From positions 1 to 57,306 of the forward strand of contig NZ_FZNN01000022.1 of the NCBI RefSeq assembly GCF_900188035.1: a stretch of 57,306 nt of DNA. The letters run 5' to 3'. Each line of letters starts with the position of its first letter. Within the stretch, counting starts at the first letter, position 1. The translations under genes and the position numbers were made by a program. Source of the stretch: Puniceibacterium sediminis. GTDB taxonomy: Bacteria; Pseudomonadota; Alphaproteobacteria; Rhodobacterales; Rhodobacteraceae. The notes below the pieces were generated by a model, which saw nothing but the letters and a program-made list of their open reading frames with translations, did no database searches and was not told the origin of the DNA. Shown here piece by piece: positions 1 to 7,704 of the stretch.

Positions 1-164
1 TACGAGCGCCGCGCAAACAGGCCGGACACACGTCTGCTTCTGACCAGTGCGAAATTACTTCAAATATGTCTTGCTATGCAGGAGCTATCCACACAGGCCG
101 TTCAGTTATCCCCGTCACTCAGGTATATTGTCGACGAACCCGATCAAACGCGGAGGATTTAGTA

Positions 165-644
165 TTGAACGATCAGAAGATTGACTACTCAAAGATTGAC
201 GAGGTTACTGAAGACGGTGTTCGCCTCTTTAAGGTTTTGATGCGACTTGAATTCGCTCTGAAAGATGCCGGGTATGTCGTGGCTGGCCAACGGCAAGCTG
301 CCGAAGTCCAGTGGGATCGCTATGCCAACGAAAAACTCGGTTCAGTTTTCTGGAATGAGATCAAGGAGGCTACAAGCGCAGCGGCCTTGATTGAAACACC
401 ACCCAAGCGGCAGGTCGTTGACCAAGGAGGCAATCTGGCTTGGGAAGAAGCTGGCGCGGTTAAGTCAGTTCAGGAACTGGTCGGAGCGCTGAGGCGCGTA
501 AGAAACAACCTATTTCATGGAGGGAAGAGCGGCGATCCTGATGCTGAGCGGAATGCTAAGTTATATGCTGCTTCGCTCTACATCATCGATCAAATTCTGA
601 GAGAAGATGACATAGTCCAAACAATCTTCACCGGACAATATTAG
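165..644 (+). CDS. HEPN-domain protein, putative RNase effector
   Basis: A 159-residue protein. The start is taken at TTG 165 because GGAGG lies at 152-156, about eight bases upstream; the earlier in-frame ATG at 66 has no comparable ribosome site. The sequence is mostly helical and carries R113-N-N-L-F-H118, which fits the Rx4-6H signature of HEPN domains, a superfamily of RNases and nucleotide-binding proteins common in toxin-antitoxin, abortive-infection and CRISPR-linked systems. It is followed with no gap by the next gene and leads a four-gene set that ends in an SMC-like ATPase, so a role as the nuclease part of a defence operon is inferred. RNase activity cannot be shown from sequence alone, because some HEPN proteins are inactive or bind nucleotides only. 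The motif sits late in the domain, in the usual final helices. Confidence 0.6.
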   Translation: MNDQKIDYSKIDEVTEDGVRLFKVLMRLEFALKDAGYVVAGQRQAAEVQWDRYANEKLGSVFWNEIKEATSAAALIETPPKRQVVDQGGNLAWEEAGAVKSVQELVGALRRVRNNLFHGGKSGDPDAERNAKLYAASLYIIDQILREDDIVQTIFTGQY

Positions 645-1250
645 ATGGTTGAAGATGGTCGAGTACGGAGCGAGTTGAATGTGAGCGGCATGGGCGCACT
701 ACATAGCCAGCTTCACGGCGGTCTCTGGCACACCACCCGGCCAGACCGGGTGCCTTCCATCGTAACCTTTGGTTCGATCATGGTCGAACCGAATATTGAT
801 GACAAGGAGCGCTGGGGGTCTCGGGATCGTCCCCCATTCGTGAGAAAGCTAGGAGGTATAAGCCTTTTCGATTTTGACGACTTCGATCCCGAGAATTATG
901 CCGTCAGTCATCCACTCAGTTCTTGGCAATATTTCGTACCACATCGAGATGATTGGGGGGGAGCAGTCTGGCTGAATATCGACCGAGCGGCTGTGTCGAA
1001 TAGCTTTATTTCTCCAGATGAAATCGTGGAGAGGTGGGACGTTACGGGAAACCGAGGCCACAATGTTATGCCGCGGATCGAAGCTGCGCATCTTGGAAAT
1101 TTGCCGGTCTCGGCGATCCGCTCAGCATTCCTAACATGGGACGGCGGGCGTGAGGTTCGTGTCTTTGATATTCAGAATTTCGACGCTGGTCACTTCGAGG
1201 GTATCGTCGGCGAATGGCATATGGCGATAGGTAAAGGTCGTGAAGGATAG
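645..1250 (+). CDS. Possible ADP-ribosyltransferase-like protein
   Basis: A 201-residue protein whose ATG directly follows the upstream TAG, so the two genes are probably translated together. Near the N-terminus it has LWHTTRPDRVPSIVTFGSI, a pattern like the 'H-x-T near a strand, then helix and glycine turn' start of DarT-type and related ADP-ribosyltransferases. Further on come GGISLFDF and W-GGAVWLNIDR, which fit core strands of the same alpha/beta fold. I could not place a catalytic glutamate with certainty, so the family call is weak and the protein may belong to an unnamed family. There is no signal peptide or membrane segment. With a HEPN gene before it and an SMC-like ATPase after it, a nucleic-acid- or protein-modifying effector is the simplest inference. 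Confidence 0.4.
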   Translation: MVEDGRVRSELNVSGMGALHSQLHGGLWHTTRPDRVPSIVTFGSIMVEPNIDDKERWGSRDRPPFVRKLGGISLFDFDDFDPENYAVSHPLSSWQYFVPHRDDWGGAVWLNIDRAAVSNSFISPDEIVERWDVTGNRGHNVMPRIEAAHLGNLPVSAIRSAFLTWDGGREVRVFDIQNFDAGHFEGIVGEWHMAIGKGREG

Positions 1251-1412
1251 CTGACGTTCTTGTTTGCAGAACTTACGGTAAGCTAGTTGTGCCTGCCACG
1301 TGCGGACATGCCGCTGCCATTGCGCCATTCAGTGATTGTGAGTTTGCGGCATCGCAGCTTCCGAAAAGCTAGCGTTCAACCTATAGTTATCAGAAATACT
1401 AGGGAAGGTGGA

Positions 1413-1592
1413 ATGATGGCATCGCTTCAAGAAGCAGTTACAACCAAGTTTCTCGAGACACTTGGGGGAGATGAGGCCTTTGATCAATCCAAGACCGTCA
1501 AACTTGAAGCGCTCCTGACTGCGGACGGGAAGATCAAAGTAGACGATCTAACGGCGATCTTCGCCCTCCCGGAAGGAGGCGAGATCCTATGA
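1413..1592 (+). CDS. Small hypothetical protein before the SMC-like ATPase
   Basis: A 59-residue acidic protein starting at the first of two tandem ATG codons, preceded by the purine-rich stretch AGGGAAGGTGG. Its stop overlaps the ATPase start as ATGA (1589-1592), which indicates translational coupling and a fixed stoichiometry with the ATPase. The sequence is two predicted helices with a short linker and ends in LPEGGEIL. There is no recognisable domain. By position it resembles the small middle components that accompany SMC/Rad50-type ATPases in several defence operons, and it may bridge the ATPase to the effectors. That role is inferred only from gene order and coupling. Confidence 0.6.
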   Translation: MMASLQEAVTTKFLETLGGDEAFDQSKTVKLEALLTADGKIKVDDLTAIFALPEGGEIL

Positions 1593-4042
1593 TCAAAATC
1601 GTCTCTGCGCATATCGAAGAGTTTCGCGGCATTAGAAAATTGGACATCAATCTTGATCAAAAGTCTTTTGCGATTTCCGGCCCGAACGGCTCCGGAAAAA
1701 GCGGGGTCATCGATGCGATCGAATTTGCGCTCACAGGTCAGATAAGCAGATTGACCGGAACGGGAACTAAAGGGCTGTCGCTTTCTGATCATGGGCCGCA
1801 TGTAGACCACATTAAGTTTCCAGACGCGGCATTTGTAGAGCTCGAGGTGAATTTTCCGACACTTGGCAAGAGCGCCAAGCTGACCCGAAAGGTTTCTGCG
1901 CCCAAAAAGCCGAAAATAGAGCCGAATGATCCGGACATTGTATCTATATTGGATGTGGTTGCTCAGCATCCCGAAATTACTTTGGCGAGACGGGAGATTT
2001 TGAAGTTCATTCTGGTCGAACCAACGAAACGCTCTGCACAAATTCAAGAGATTCTGAAAATCGATGAGCTGGGCCAAACCCGTTCGGCGCTACACACTGC
2101 ATCTAGCAAACTCAACCGGGCCGCGATGGCAGCGGAAAAGGATACGCAGGGCAAGAAGAACACACTGCTGCAGCACTTGGGCATCGCGTCGCTGTCTGCA
2201 GCTGAGATGCTGGGAGCAGTGAATGCAAAGCGCGAGCTGCTTGGCCTCGCGATCCACGATGCCATGACGGCCGAGACAATCATTGACCAAGGCTTGGCAG
2301 AGCCCAATGATGAACAATCGCTCAACAAACTTGCCGCACTGATAGAATTAGACAAGCTCACCAAGATGATTACTGGGCTTGATCAGGTAACGTCGCCAGA
2401 CGCAGAAGCCCTTGTTGTTCTAATCGAACAACTTGAAAATGACGCACAGCTTCTTGTTTCATTGCAGCAACGCGAGTTGGTGGAGCGCGGATTGAAGTTG
2501 GTGGATGGCCCTGCATGTCCGATGTGCGACCACGAATGGCCAGATGAAGCACACCTTCTTTCACATCTGCACGAAAAGCAGCAGAAATCGAAAGCGGCTG
2601 GGGAGCTAAAGCAGAAACTCACGGATCATGCAGCATTGCTCTCCACGAATGTGGGTAGCCTGAAGGCCTTATTGCTTGAAACACATCGCATCGCGAAGGT
2701 TGAGAACGCGGCCGACATGCTGGCTAGCGTGATCGCATGGGGTAAAGATTTGGCCGTTCTACAGGAACGGCTAAAGTCATTTTCAACGATATTGGAGCTC
2801 AAGGATCGCCTAGCATCCGGATGGTCGGCTATTCCCGAAGACTTCGAAACCAAGCTGAAAGCTTTTGTAGAGGCGATCCGTGCGAAACCCGATCAGTCAG
2901 CAACCTTGGCCGCGCAGAGTTTTTTGATCAATGCGGAACAGAGATTTAAGGACTACAAAGGGGCCCGTAAGATTGAGAAAAATGCCCAAAAGGCCCATGA
3001 GGCCGGGAAAATCGCTTATGACGCTTGGTGTGCTGCAATGGAGTCCGAACTCGATGCGCTCTATGAGGCTGTCGAGGATGACTTCAGCAATTTCTACCGC
3101 GTCTTGAATGATGGCGACGAGCAAAAATTCGTTGCCCGCTTTAAGGCCACAGAAGGACGTCTCGACTTCGACGTGAACTTTTATGAGCGGGGTCTCTTCC
3201 CACCCGGAGCCTTCCATAGCGAGGGTCATCAAGATGGGATGGGTGTGTGTCTCTACCTTGCCTTAATGAAGCGTCTCCTCGGCAACAACTTTACCGTCGC
3301 GCTGCTCGATGATGTTGTGATGTCGGTCGATGCAGACCATCGATATCAGTTCTGCAAGCTGTTGATGACAGAGTTCCGAAACACGCAGTTTGTGATTGCG
3401 ACGCATGATAAAGTTTGGGCAGAGCAGATGCGATCAGCAAAGTTGGTGACGCGAAAGACGTCGATGGTATTTGACAGTTGGTCGGTCGATACTGGGCCGT
3501 TGGTGGAGTCGAACCCAGAGATTTGGGCGGAAATTGATGCAGCTTTGGCCAAGGGCAAGGTCGAAGTTGCAGCTCCGATCTTGCGTCGTCACATGGAATT
3601 TGTGTCGCGCCTGCTTGCGGATCAACTGGGAGCACAGACGGTCTTCAGAGCTGACAACAGCTACGATCTCGGAGGGCTGTTACCGAGTGCTATGTCTCGG
3701 TTGTCAAACCTTTTGGGAAAGGCAGTCGACTCGGCGCAGTCTTGGGGTAACGAGGACCAAAAAACCAAAGCATATGCTCGCAAAAAACGGCTCAAGCAAG
3801 CCAATACCCAAAAGGGCGAAGACGACTGGACGGTCAACAAAGCGGTGCATTTCAATGAATGGGCCAATTTCAGTCCGAACGACTTCAAGCCCATTGTTCA
3901 GGCGTTCAAGGATCTTCTGGCCTGCGCGCAATGCGATGACTGCGGATCATGGCTCTACATCACGCCCAAAAGCATTTCTCCAGAGGGTCTCCGGTGTTCT
4001 TGCAACCTTGTGAACTTAAACCTCAAGCAAAAACCTAAGTAA
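1589..4042 (+). CDS. SMC/Rad50-like ATPase with zinc hook and C-terminal zinc ribbon
   Basis: An 817-residue protein. The N-terminal ATPase half has the Walker A motif GPNGSGKS at residues 31-38. A long helical, coiled-coil-like middle is broken by CPMCDHEW (C310/C313), a Rad50-type CxxC zinc hook. The second ATPase half has Walker B VALLDDVV with D574/D575. After this ABC-type head come about 200 further residues, ending in C779-A-Q-C782-D-D-C785 and a C803-S-C805 pair that look like a zinc ribbon. Members of this superfamily act on DNA ends or sense nucleic acids, and shorter relatives drive Septu, RloC and other phage-defence systems. Here it is coupled to a 59-residue protein and follows HEPN and ART-like genes, so a sensor or motor of a defence complex is likely. 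No nuclease domain was recognised in it. Confidence 0.8.
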   Translation: MIKIVSAHIEEFRGIRKLDINLDQKSFAISGPNGSGKSGVIDAIEFALTGQISRLTGTGTKGLSLSDHGPHVDHIKFPDAAFVELEVNFPTLGKSAKLTRKVSAPKKPKIEPNDPDIVSILDVVAQHPEITLARREILKFILVEPTKRSAQIQEILKIDELGQTRSALHTASSKLNRAAMAAEKDTQGKKNTLLQHLGIASLSAAEMLGAVNAKRELLGLAIHDAMTAETIIDQGLAEPNDEQSLNKLAALIELDKLTKMITGLDQVTSPDAEALVVLIEQLENDAQLLVSLQQRELVERGLKLVDGPACPMCDHEWPDEAHLLSHLHEKQQKSKAAGELKQKLTDHAALLSTNVGSLKALLLETHRIAKVENAADMLASVIAWGKDLAVLQERLKSFSTILELKDRLASGWSAIPEDFETKLKAFVEAIRAKPDQSATLAAQSFLINAEQRFKDYKGARKIEKNAQKAHEAGKIAYDAWCAAMESELDALYEAVEDDFSNFYRVLNDGDEQKFVARFKATEGRLDFDVNFYERGLFPPGAFHSEGHQDGMGVCLYLALMKRLLGNNFTVALLDDVVMSVDADHRYQFCKLLMTEFRNTQFVIATHDKVWAEQMRSAKLVTRKTSMVFDSWSVDTGPLVESNPEIWAEIDAALAKGKVEVAAPILRRHMEFVSRLLADQLGAQTVFRADNSYDLGGLLPSAMSRLSNLLGKAVDSAQSWGNEDQKTKAYARKKRLKQANTQKGEDDWTVNKAVHFNEWANFSPNDFKPIVQAFKDLLACAQCDDCGSWLYITPKSISPEGLRCSCNLVNLNLKQKPK

Positions 4043-4063
4043 CCGCACAGACCTCTAAAGATT

Positions 4064-4093
4064 GTTTGGCCAAACGCAGAAAACAAAGTCTGC
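4064..4093 (+). terminator. Inverted repeats just after the ATPase gene
   Basis: A perfect 12-bp palindrome GTTTGGCCAAAC lies at 4064-4075, 21 bases past the ATPase stop. A small hairpin follows, with GCAGA at 4076-4080 pairing with TCTGC at 4089-4093 and then TTT. Together they could end transcription of the operon. The T-tract is short, so the terminator call is tentative. Confidence 0.35.
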
Positions 4094-4446
4094 TTTGGGG
4101 ACTTTATCTTGAGTTTCTCGCACCTGCAGAGAACTTCCGTTGTCCGCCGTCATGTCCTGGGCTCGGCTCAATGCTGCGCCGGGCACGAATGTCGTAGAAG
4201 GGCTGGCTGCGGTCGCCTGCGGGCAGCACTGAGGTGGTTGTGGCGCGATGACTCCGTGCGCGCCGCCGCAAGTCGGCTGCACACGAAATCGACGCGAAAT
4301 CGGAAGGCGAGCGGCGGCACTGCGGACCTTTCAGACCTTCGCTACAAGTGGGCCAAGGTCCGGTTCGGCGACCTTTCAACAAACGGTCGATTTTGGTGTG
4401 GATTACCCGATCTTCGCCCGCAGGTTAATGATGCTGAACAGGCGCG
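4094..4446. other. Gene-free stretch before the insertion sequence
   Basis: No convincing gene is visible here. Short open frames exist on both strands but lack ribosome sites and family features. The stretch holds a roughly 55-base segment near 4275-4330 that is related to 6471-6530, and it ends at the insertion-sequence target site. It looks like decayed or spacer DNA between accessory cassettes. Confidence 0.5.
4275..4330 (+). repeat. Degenerate intergenic repeat, copy 1
   Basis: This segment shares a series of blocks in the same order with 6471-6530: GCTGCAC, then CGAAATC, then GGCGAGCG followed by CGGCACTGCGGA. The two copies differ by small indels and substitutions. Neither lies in a gene. 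They look like remnants of one ancestral spacer copied alongside different cassettes. Confidence 0.5.
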
Positions 4447-4452
4447 GCTACC
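4447..4452. repeat. Left target-site duplication GCTACC
   Basis: GCTACC immediately precedes the left inverted repeat of the insertion sequence and is repeated immediately after the right one at 5512-5517. A 6-bp duplication is normal for the IS481 family. Confidence 0.9.
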
Positions 4453-5511
4453 TGTTCCATCCCGGATGATCATGCTTCCCCTCGGCGATCAGCCCTGTTC
4501 ATGGCAAGATCGATACTGAGGGACGTTCGGGACGGGGTGCGACCATGTTGATCCATCTTCATAGCCAAGCGACGACGACGCCCAAGGTTCGGTCGGCCAT
4601 CCAGGCCAGTGACGAACCTGCTTCGGTTCTGGCAGAGCGATACGGGACGACGGAACAGACCGTCTACAAATGGCGGCACCGCGACGGCGTCGAGGATCGC
4701 AGCCACACGCCGCACCGGCTTCAGACTACATTGACGCCCGTTCAGGAGGCCGTAGCGGTCGCCTTGCGTCGGTCTCTTCTGGTATCGCTCGATGACCTGC
4801 TGGCTGTTGTGCGCGAGTTCCTGAACCCGAATGCCTCGCGTTCTGGCCTGGACCGCTGCCTGCGTCGGCATGGCGTGGGAAGCCTGCGCGATCTGAAGGC
4901 CAAAGCACCGAGGCCGAAGCACAGCACCTTCAAAGCCTATGAGCCCGGCTACATCCACATCGATGTGAAATACCTGCCGCAAATGGCCGATGAAAGTTCC
5001 CGCCGCTATCTCTTCGTGGCAATCGACCGCGCGACCCGCTGGGTCTTCATCCGCGTCTTTCAGACCAAGACTGCGGCCAACGCCCGGCGCTTCCTGCGCG
5101 ATCTGGAACGCGCTTGCCCGCTGCGCATCCGCACGGTTTTAACCGACAATGGAAAAGAGTTCACTGATCGCCTCTTCGGCCTGCGCAAGCGCGCCGCGAC
5201 CGGCGGGCATGAGTTCGACACGTTGTGCGCCGCCCTCGACATCGATCATCGGTTGACCCCGCCGAAGTCGCCCCAGACCAATGGGATGGTCGAGCGGTTC
5301 AACGGACGCATCGAGGAGGTCCTGCAAAGTCACCATTTCCGATCAGGCGAAGATTTGGAGACGACGTTGCACCGGTATGTCTGGCTCTACAACCAGCAAC
5401 TTCCGCAATCAGCCTTGGCCAGCAAGTCGCCCTTGCAGGCGATGAAGGACTGGCACAAACTCAAGCCAGAGCTGTTCAACAAACAGCCATACTACCTCCC
5501 GGGATGTGACA
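4453..5511 (+). mobile_element. IS481-family insertion sequence, 1059 bp, intact
   Basis: The left end TGTTCCATCCCGG (4453-4465) and the right end CCGGGATGTGACA (5499-5511) are imperfect inverted repeats that begin TGT and end ACA, as in IS481-family elements. Six-base direct repeats GCTACC flank the element exactly. It encodes one full-length DDE transposase. The exact duplications mean this was a simple transposition, recent enough that neither flank has decayed. Closing the element would restore a single GCTACC in the sequence joining 4452 to 5518. Confidence 0.9.
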
Positions 5512-5543
5512 GCTACCTTCTCATAGGTAATGCGACTATTTAA
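4545..5543 (+). CDS. IS481-family transposase (DDE integrase core)
   Basis: A 332-residue transposase. The N-terminal region contains a helix-turn-helix (residues about 25-45, ASVLAERYGTTEQTVYKWR). The integrase-core catalytic triad is visible as the aspartate in YIHIDVKYLP, the aspartate in VLTDNGKEFT, and the glutamate in SPQTNGMVERFNGRI. These are the classic IS481/IS3-type signatures, and the length is normal for IS481. The open frame runs through the right inverted repeat: residues 323-332 are encoded by the target duplication and host DNA, and the stop TAA lies outside the element. With the canonical NCTAGN target the frame would stop at TAG within the duplication. All catalytic residues are present, so the enzyme is probably active. 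Confidence 0.92.
   Translation: MLIHLHSQATTTPKVRSAIQASDEPASVLAERYGTTEQTVYKWRHRDGVEDRSHTPHRLQTTLTPVQEAVAVALRRSLLVSLDDLLAVVREFLNPNASRSGLDRCLRRHGVGSLRDLKAKAPRPKHSTFKAYEPGYIHIDVKYLPQMADESSRRYLFVAIDRATRWVFIRVFQTKTAANARRFLRDLERACPLRIRTVLTDNGKEFTDRLFGLRKRAATGGHEFDTLCAALDIDHRLTPPKSPQTNGMVERFNGRIEEVLQSHHFRSGEDLETTLHRYVWLYNQQLPQSALASKSPLQAMKDWHKLKPELFNKQPYYLPGCDSYLLIGNATI
5512..5517. repeat. Right target-site duplication GCTACC
   Basis: Matches 4447-4452 exactly and abuts the ACA end of the right inverted repeat. Confidence 0.9.
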
Positions 5544-5587
5544 TGATGAAGTCCTAAAATACATAACTGCGGAATGGAGTTCATCTA

Positions 5588-6277
5588 ATGGCAGTCAGGC
5601 GTTCTTTTGAACAGCGACATAAATATCTGTTTGGCACTAAGGGCCTTAGAGAGGATGATTATTTGTACATTTCTAAGGTACTGAATCGGTATGGAGCCGA
5701 GGTTATTTATCAAGCCGGAGAATTTGAGTTTTCGACAATAGAAGAACTTGTTGGATTTTGCAAAAAAAAGCAGTGCAATACGTTGCTTGCACTTGGCACC
5801 CTTTCAAAGGGAAAAATAAGGTTCTCTCTCATCATAGGGGGAAGCATGAGTATATGGGAAGTAGACAACCCAACTAACGCTTCGCCCGAAGAGGCTGCAA
5901 TTTCAGCTCAAACATTCAATGAAATCAAGGCGAGGTTAAAGCAGCGGTATGACTTCATCCCGGGATTTCCTTGGCATGTTGCTAGAAACACATTGGTTTT
6001 GCTACCTTTGCTTTTACTGTCCAGCACAGTTCTCGTTCCATCACGAGCACCTGAAACAAATTCGATCTTTCAAATTACGCTTTCAGTAGCTTTCATCCAT
6101 TACACTTGGGCATGGGTAGAGCGACGTCGGTGGAACAAAAGTATTTTTGTTCAGCGAAGTCCCTTGGCTTTAAGATTAGTCAAGATGTGGCCCGAAGCAC
6201 TTTTAGTCATATTTGGAGCTGCTTTGGGACCTATCTGTAATTTTCTTCTCAAGCTAGTCGCTGAGAAAATTCTATAA
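5588..6277 (+). CDS. Hypothetical protein with C-terminal membrane segments
   Basis: A 229-residue protein starting at ATG 5588 with a GGAG-type site upstream. The first 130 residues are soluble and charged. The rest has three likely membrane segments: around NTLVLLPLLLLSSTVLV, around IFQITLSVAFIHYTWAW, and around ALLVIFGAALGPICNFLL near the end. I recognise no family. The gene is clearly more AT-rich than the genes beyond 14 kb, which suggests recent transfer. It stands alone between the insertion sequence and a kinase-like gene. A membrane-anchored effector with a cytoplasmic sensor domain would fit the architecture and the island setting, but this is inference. Confidence 0.6.
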   Translation: MAVRRSFEQRHKYLFGTKGLREDDYLYISKVLNRYGAEVIYQAGEFEFSTIEELVGFCKKKQCNTLLALGTLSKGKIRFSLIIGGSMSIWEVDNPTNASPEEAAISAQTFNEIKARLKQRYDFIPGFPWHVARNTLVLLPLLLLSSTVLVPSRAPETNSIFQITLSVAFIHYTWAWVERRRWNKSIFVQRSPLALRLVKMWPEALLVIFGAALGPICNFLLKLVAEKIL

Positions 6278-6593
6278 GACACTTTTGCCTTATATCATAT
6301 GGCTATGTTACAAAACGCTCGTTATCGACACGCCTGCAAAACATCCCATTTGACGCTGCCACAAACCCCGTTCAAAACCCAAGCAGTTGTTGAAGGTTTT
6401 TGGCTCGTTCGTGATAGCGGACATCCCAACATCACGCAGCATCGGTCAATTTGGGCTCACTGCCGACCTTCGCTGCACTTGCAAGCGAAATCAGCGTCGA
6501 ACCGGAGGGCGAGCGCCGGCACTGCGGAGGGAGCTGCCGTTGCACTATTTCTACTTCTGGCTTCTTATCCTGCACGACAGGGAGTGCAGGAAC
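6278..6593. other. Gene-free stretch with degenerate repeat
   Basis: No supported gene. Open frames continue upstream of the next gene but start without ribosome sites. The stretch contains the second copy of the degenerate repeat near 6471-6530. A GGGAG-type ribosome site for the next gene lies at its right end. Confidence 0.5.
6471..6530 (+). repeat. Degenerate intergenic repeat, copy 2
   Basis: Related to 4275-4330 through the same ordered blocks: CGCTGCAC, CGAAATC, GGCGAGCG and CGGCACTGCGGA. It lies in non-coding DNA before the first kinase-like gene. Confidence 0.5.
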
Positions 6594-7547
6594 ATGAAAC
6601 TTTGGCCAGACATCTCAATCGCGGAGGACTTCAGGCGGTGGCGGTCTGCCTCGCACCTCTGGTTGCCCGTCGTCATCGAGATTGCGCAAAGGGCAAATAT
6701 AGATGCCGTCTCCCCCACTTCGTTTAAAACCGGCACCAATCTTGTTGTCGATTTGAATGGCAACGCCATCTTAAAAATTTTCCCGCCGATCTATGCCGCA
6801 CAGTTCGCGGCTGAACGACTTGCGCTGCGCCAGCTCGACGGCCGTTTGTCCGTCCCTATTCCCCGAATACTGGCAGAAGGAGAGGACAGCGGATGGTCAT
6901 GGCTGATCATCACCAAGCTGCCCGGCACAGTAGGGTCCGAGGTCTGGCCGGTGCTATCCGAGCAAGAACGCATCTACATTCTGGGCGACATTGGGCGCAC
7001 GATTGCAGAGGTCCAGGCCGTCGATCCCGGAGAGTTGCTTGAGATGCAGCCAGCGTGGCCAGAGTTCGTCAAGCGTCAAGCCGAAGGCTGCATCGAGCGA
7101 CATAGACATCAGGGATTAGAAGAAGCGCTGTTGGCCGAAATACCGGCTCTTCTGCGCGCGGCGCCCTCAGTACTGCCTGCGGAAGTGGAGCCTGTTATCT
7201 TGACCGGGGAATGGATTCCGGAAAATCTGCTTCTGACAGAAACGTCTGATGGCTGGCGGCTAGCCGCTGTCATCGACTTCGGCGACGTGATGACAGGCTG
7301 GCGCGAATACGATCTTTTGGGCCCGAGCACCTTCATGTGTGCGGGCGTCCCCGACCGCCTCCAGGCTTTCTTTAAAGGCTATGGTATGCCTGCGAAGAAC
7401 TATGACGATGCAATGCGGCGACGCCTGACGACACTAATGATGCTCCACGGGGCCAGTGACCTGCGCCACATCGCGATCAGCGACTGGAAGTCCTCCGTCA
7501 GAAGGCTGGAGGATCTTGAAGACATAATCTGGCCCAAGATCCTGTAA
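6594..7547 (+). CDS. Aminoglycoside phosphotransferase-family protein, altered catalytic loop
   Basis: A 317-residue kinase-fold protein. ATG 6594 is chosen because GGGAG lies 9-10 bases upstream; longer in-frame extensions run into non-coding repeat sequence. The fold is recognised from the N-lobe lysine strand ILKIFPP, the hinge segment WLIITKLPG, and the metal-binding strand AAVIDFGDV with D228. The catalytic loop reads T204-G-E206-W-I-P-E-N211 instead of the usual H-G-D-x4-N, so the catalytic aspartate is replaced by glutamate and the histidine by threonine. The metal-binding asparagine N211 is kept. The APH family covers antibiotic, sugar and small-metabolite kinases. The substrate here is unknown, and drug resistance should not be assumed. 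Confidence 0.75.
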   Translation: MKLWPDISIAEDFRRWRSASHLWLPVVIEIAQRANIDAVSPTSFKTGTNLVVDLNGNAILKIFPPIYAAQFAAERLALRQLDGRLSVPIPRILAEGEDSGWSWLIITKLPGTVGSEVWPVLSEQERIYILGDIGRTIAEVQAVDPGELLEMQPAWPEFVKRQAEGCIERHRHQGLEEALLAEIPALLRAAPSVLPAEVEPVILTGEWIPENLLLTETSDGWRLAAVIDFGDVMTGWREYDLLGPSTFMCAGVPDRLQAFFKGYGMPAKNYDDAMRRRLTTLMMLHGASDLRHIAISDWKSSVRRLEDLEDIIWPKIL

Positions 7548-7704
7548 GCACCAACCCTCACGACTGGTGGCTCTGGGCTTATTCCGTTGAAAAGCTCCGC
7601 TACGCGAAAAATAACTCGGAAATTTGGATTTTTTTCGCACCATGGGTGTTGATTGTCATTGAGAACTGACCCCACGGGGGCGGGTTGGACTGACCCAGAA
7701 CAGA

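Noticed and set aside
66-164. Upstream ATG 66 as start of the HEPN gene
   Set aside because: The added 33 residues have no conserved features and no ribosome site, whereas TTG 165 has GGAGG at the right distance.
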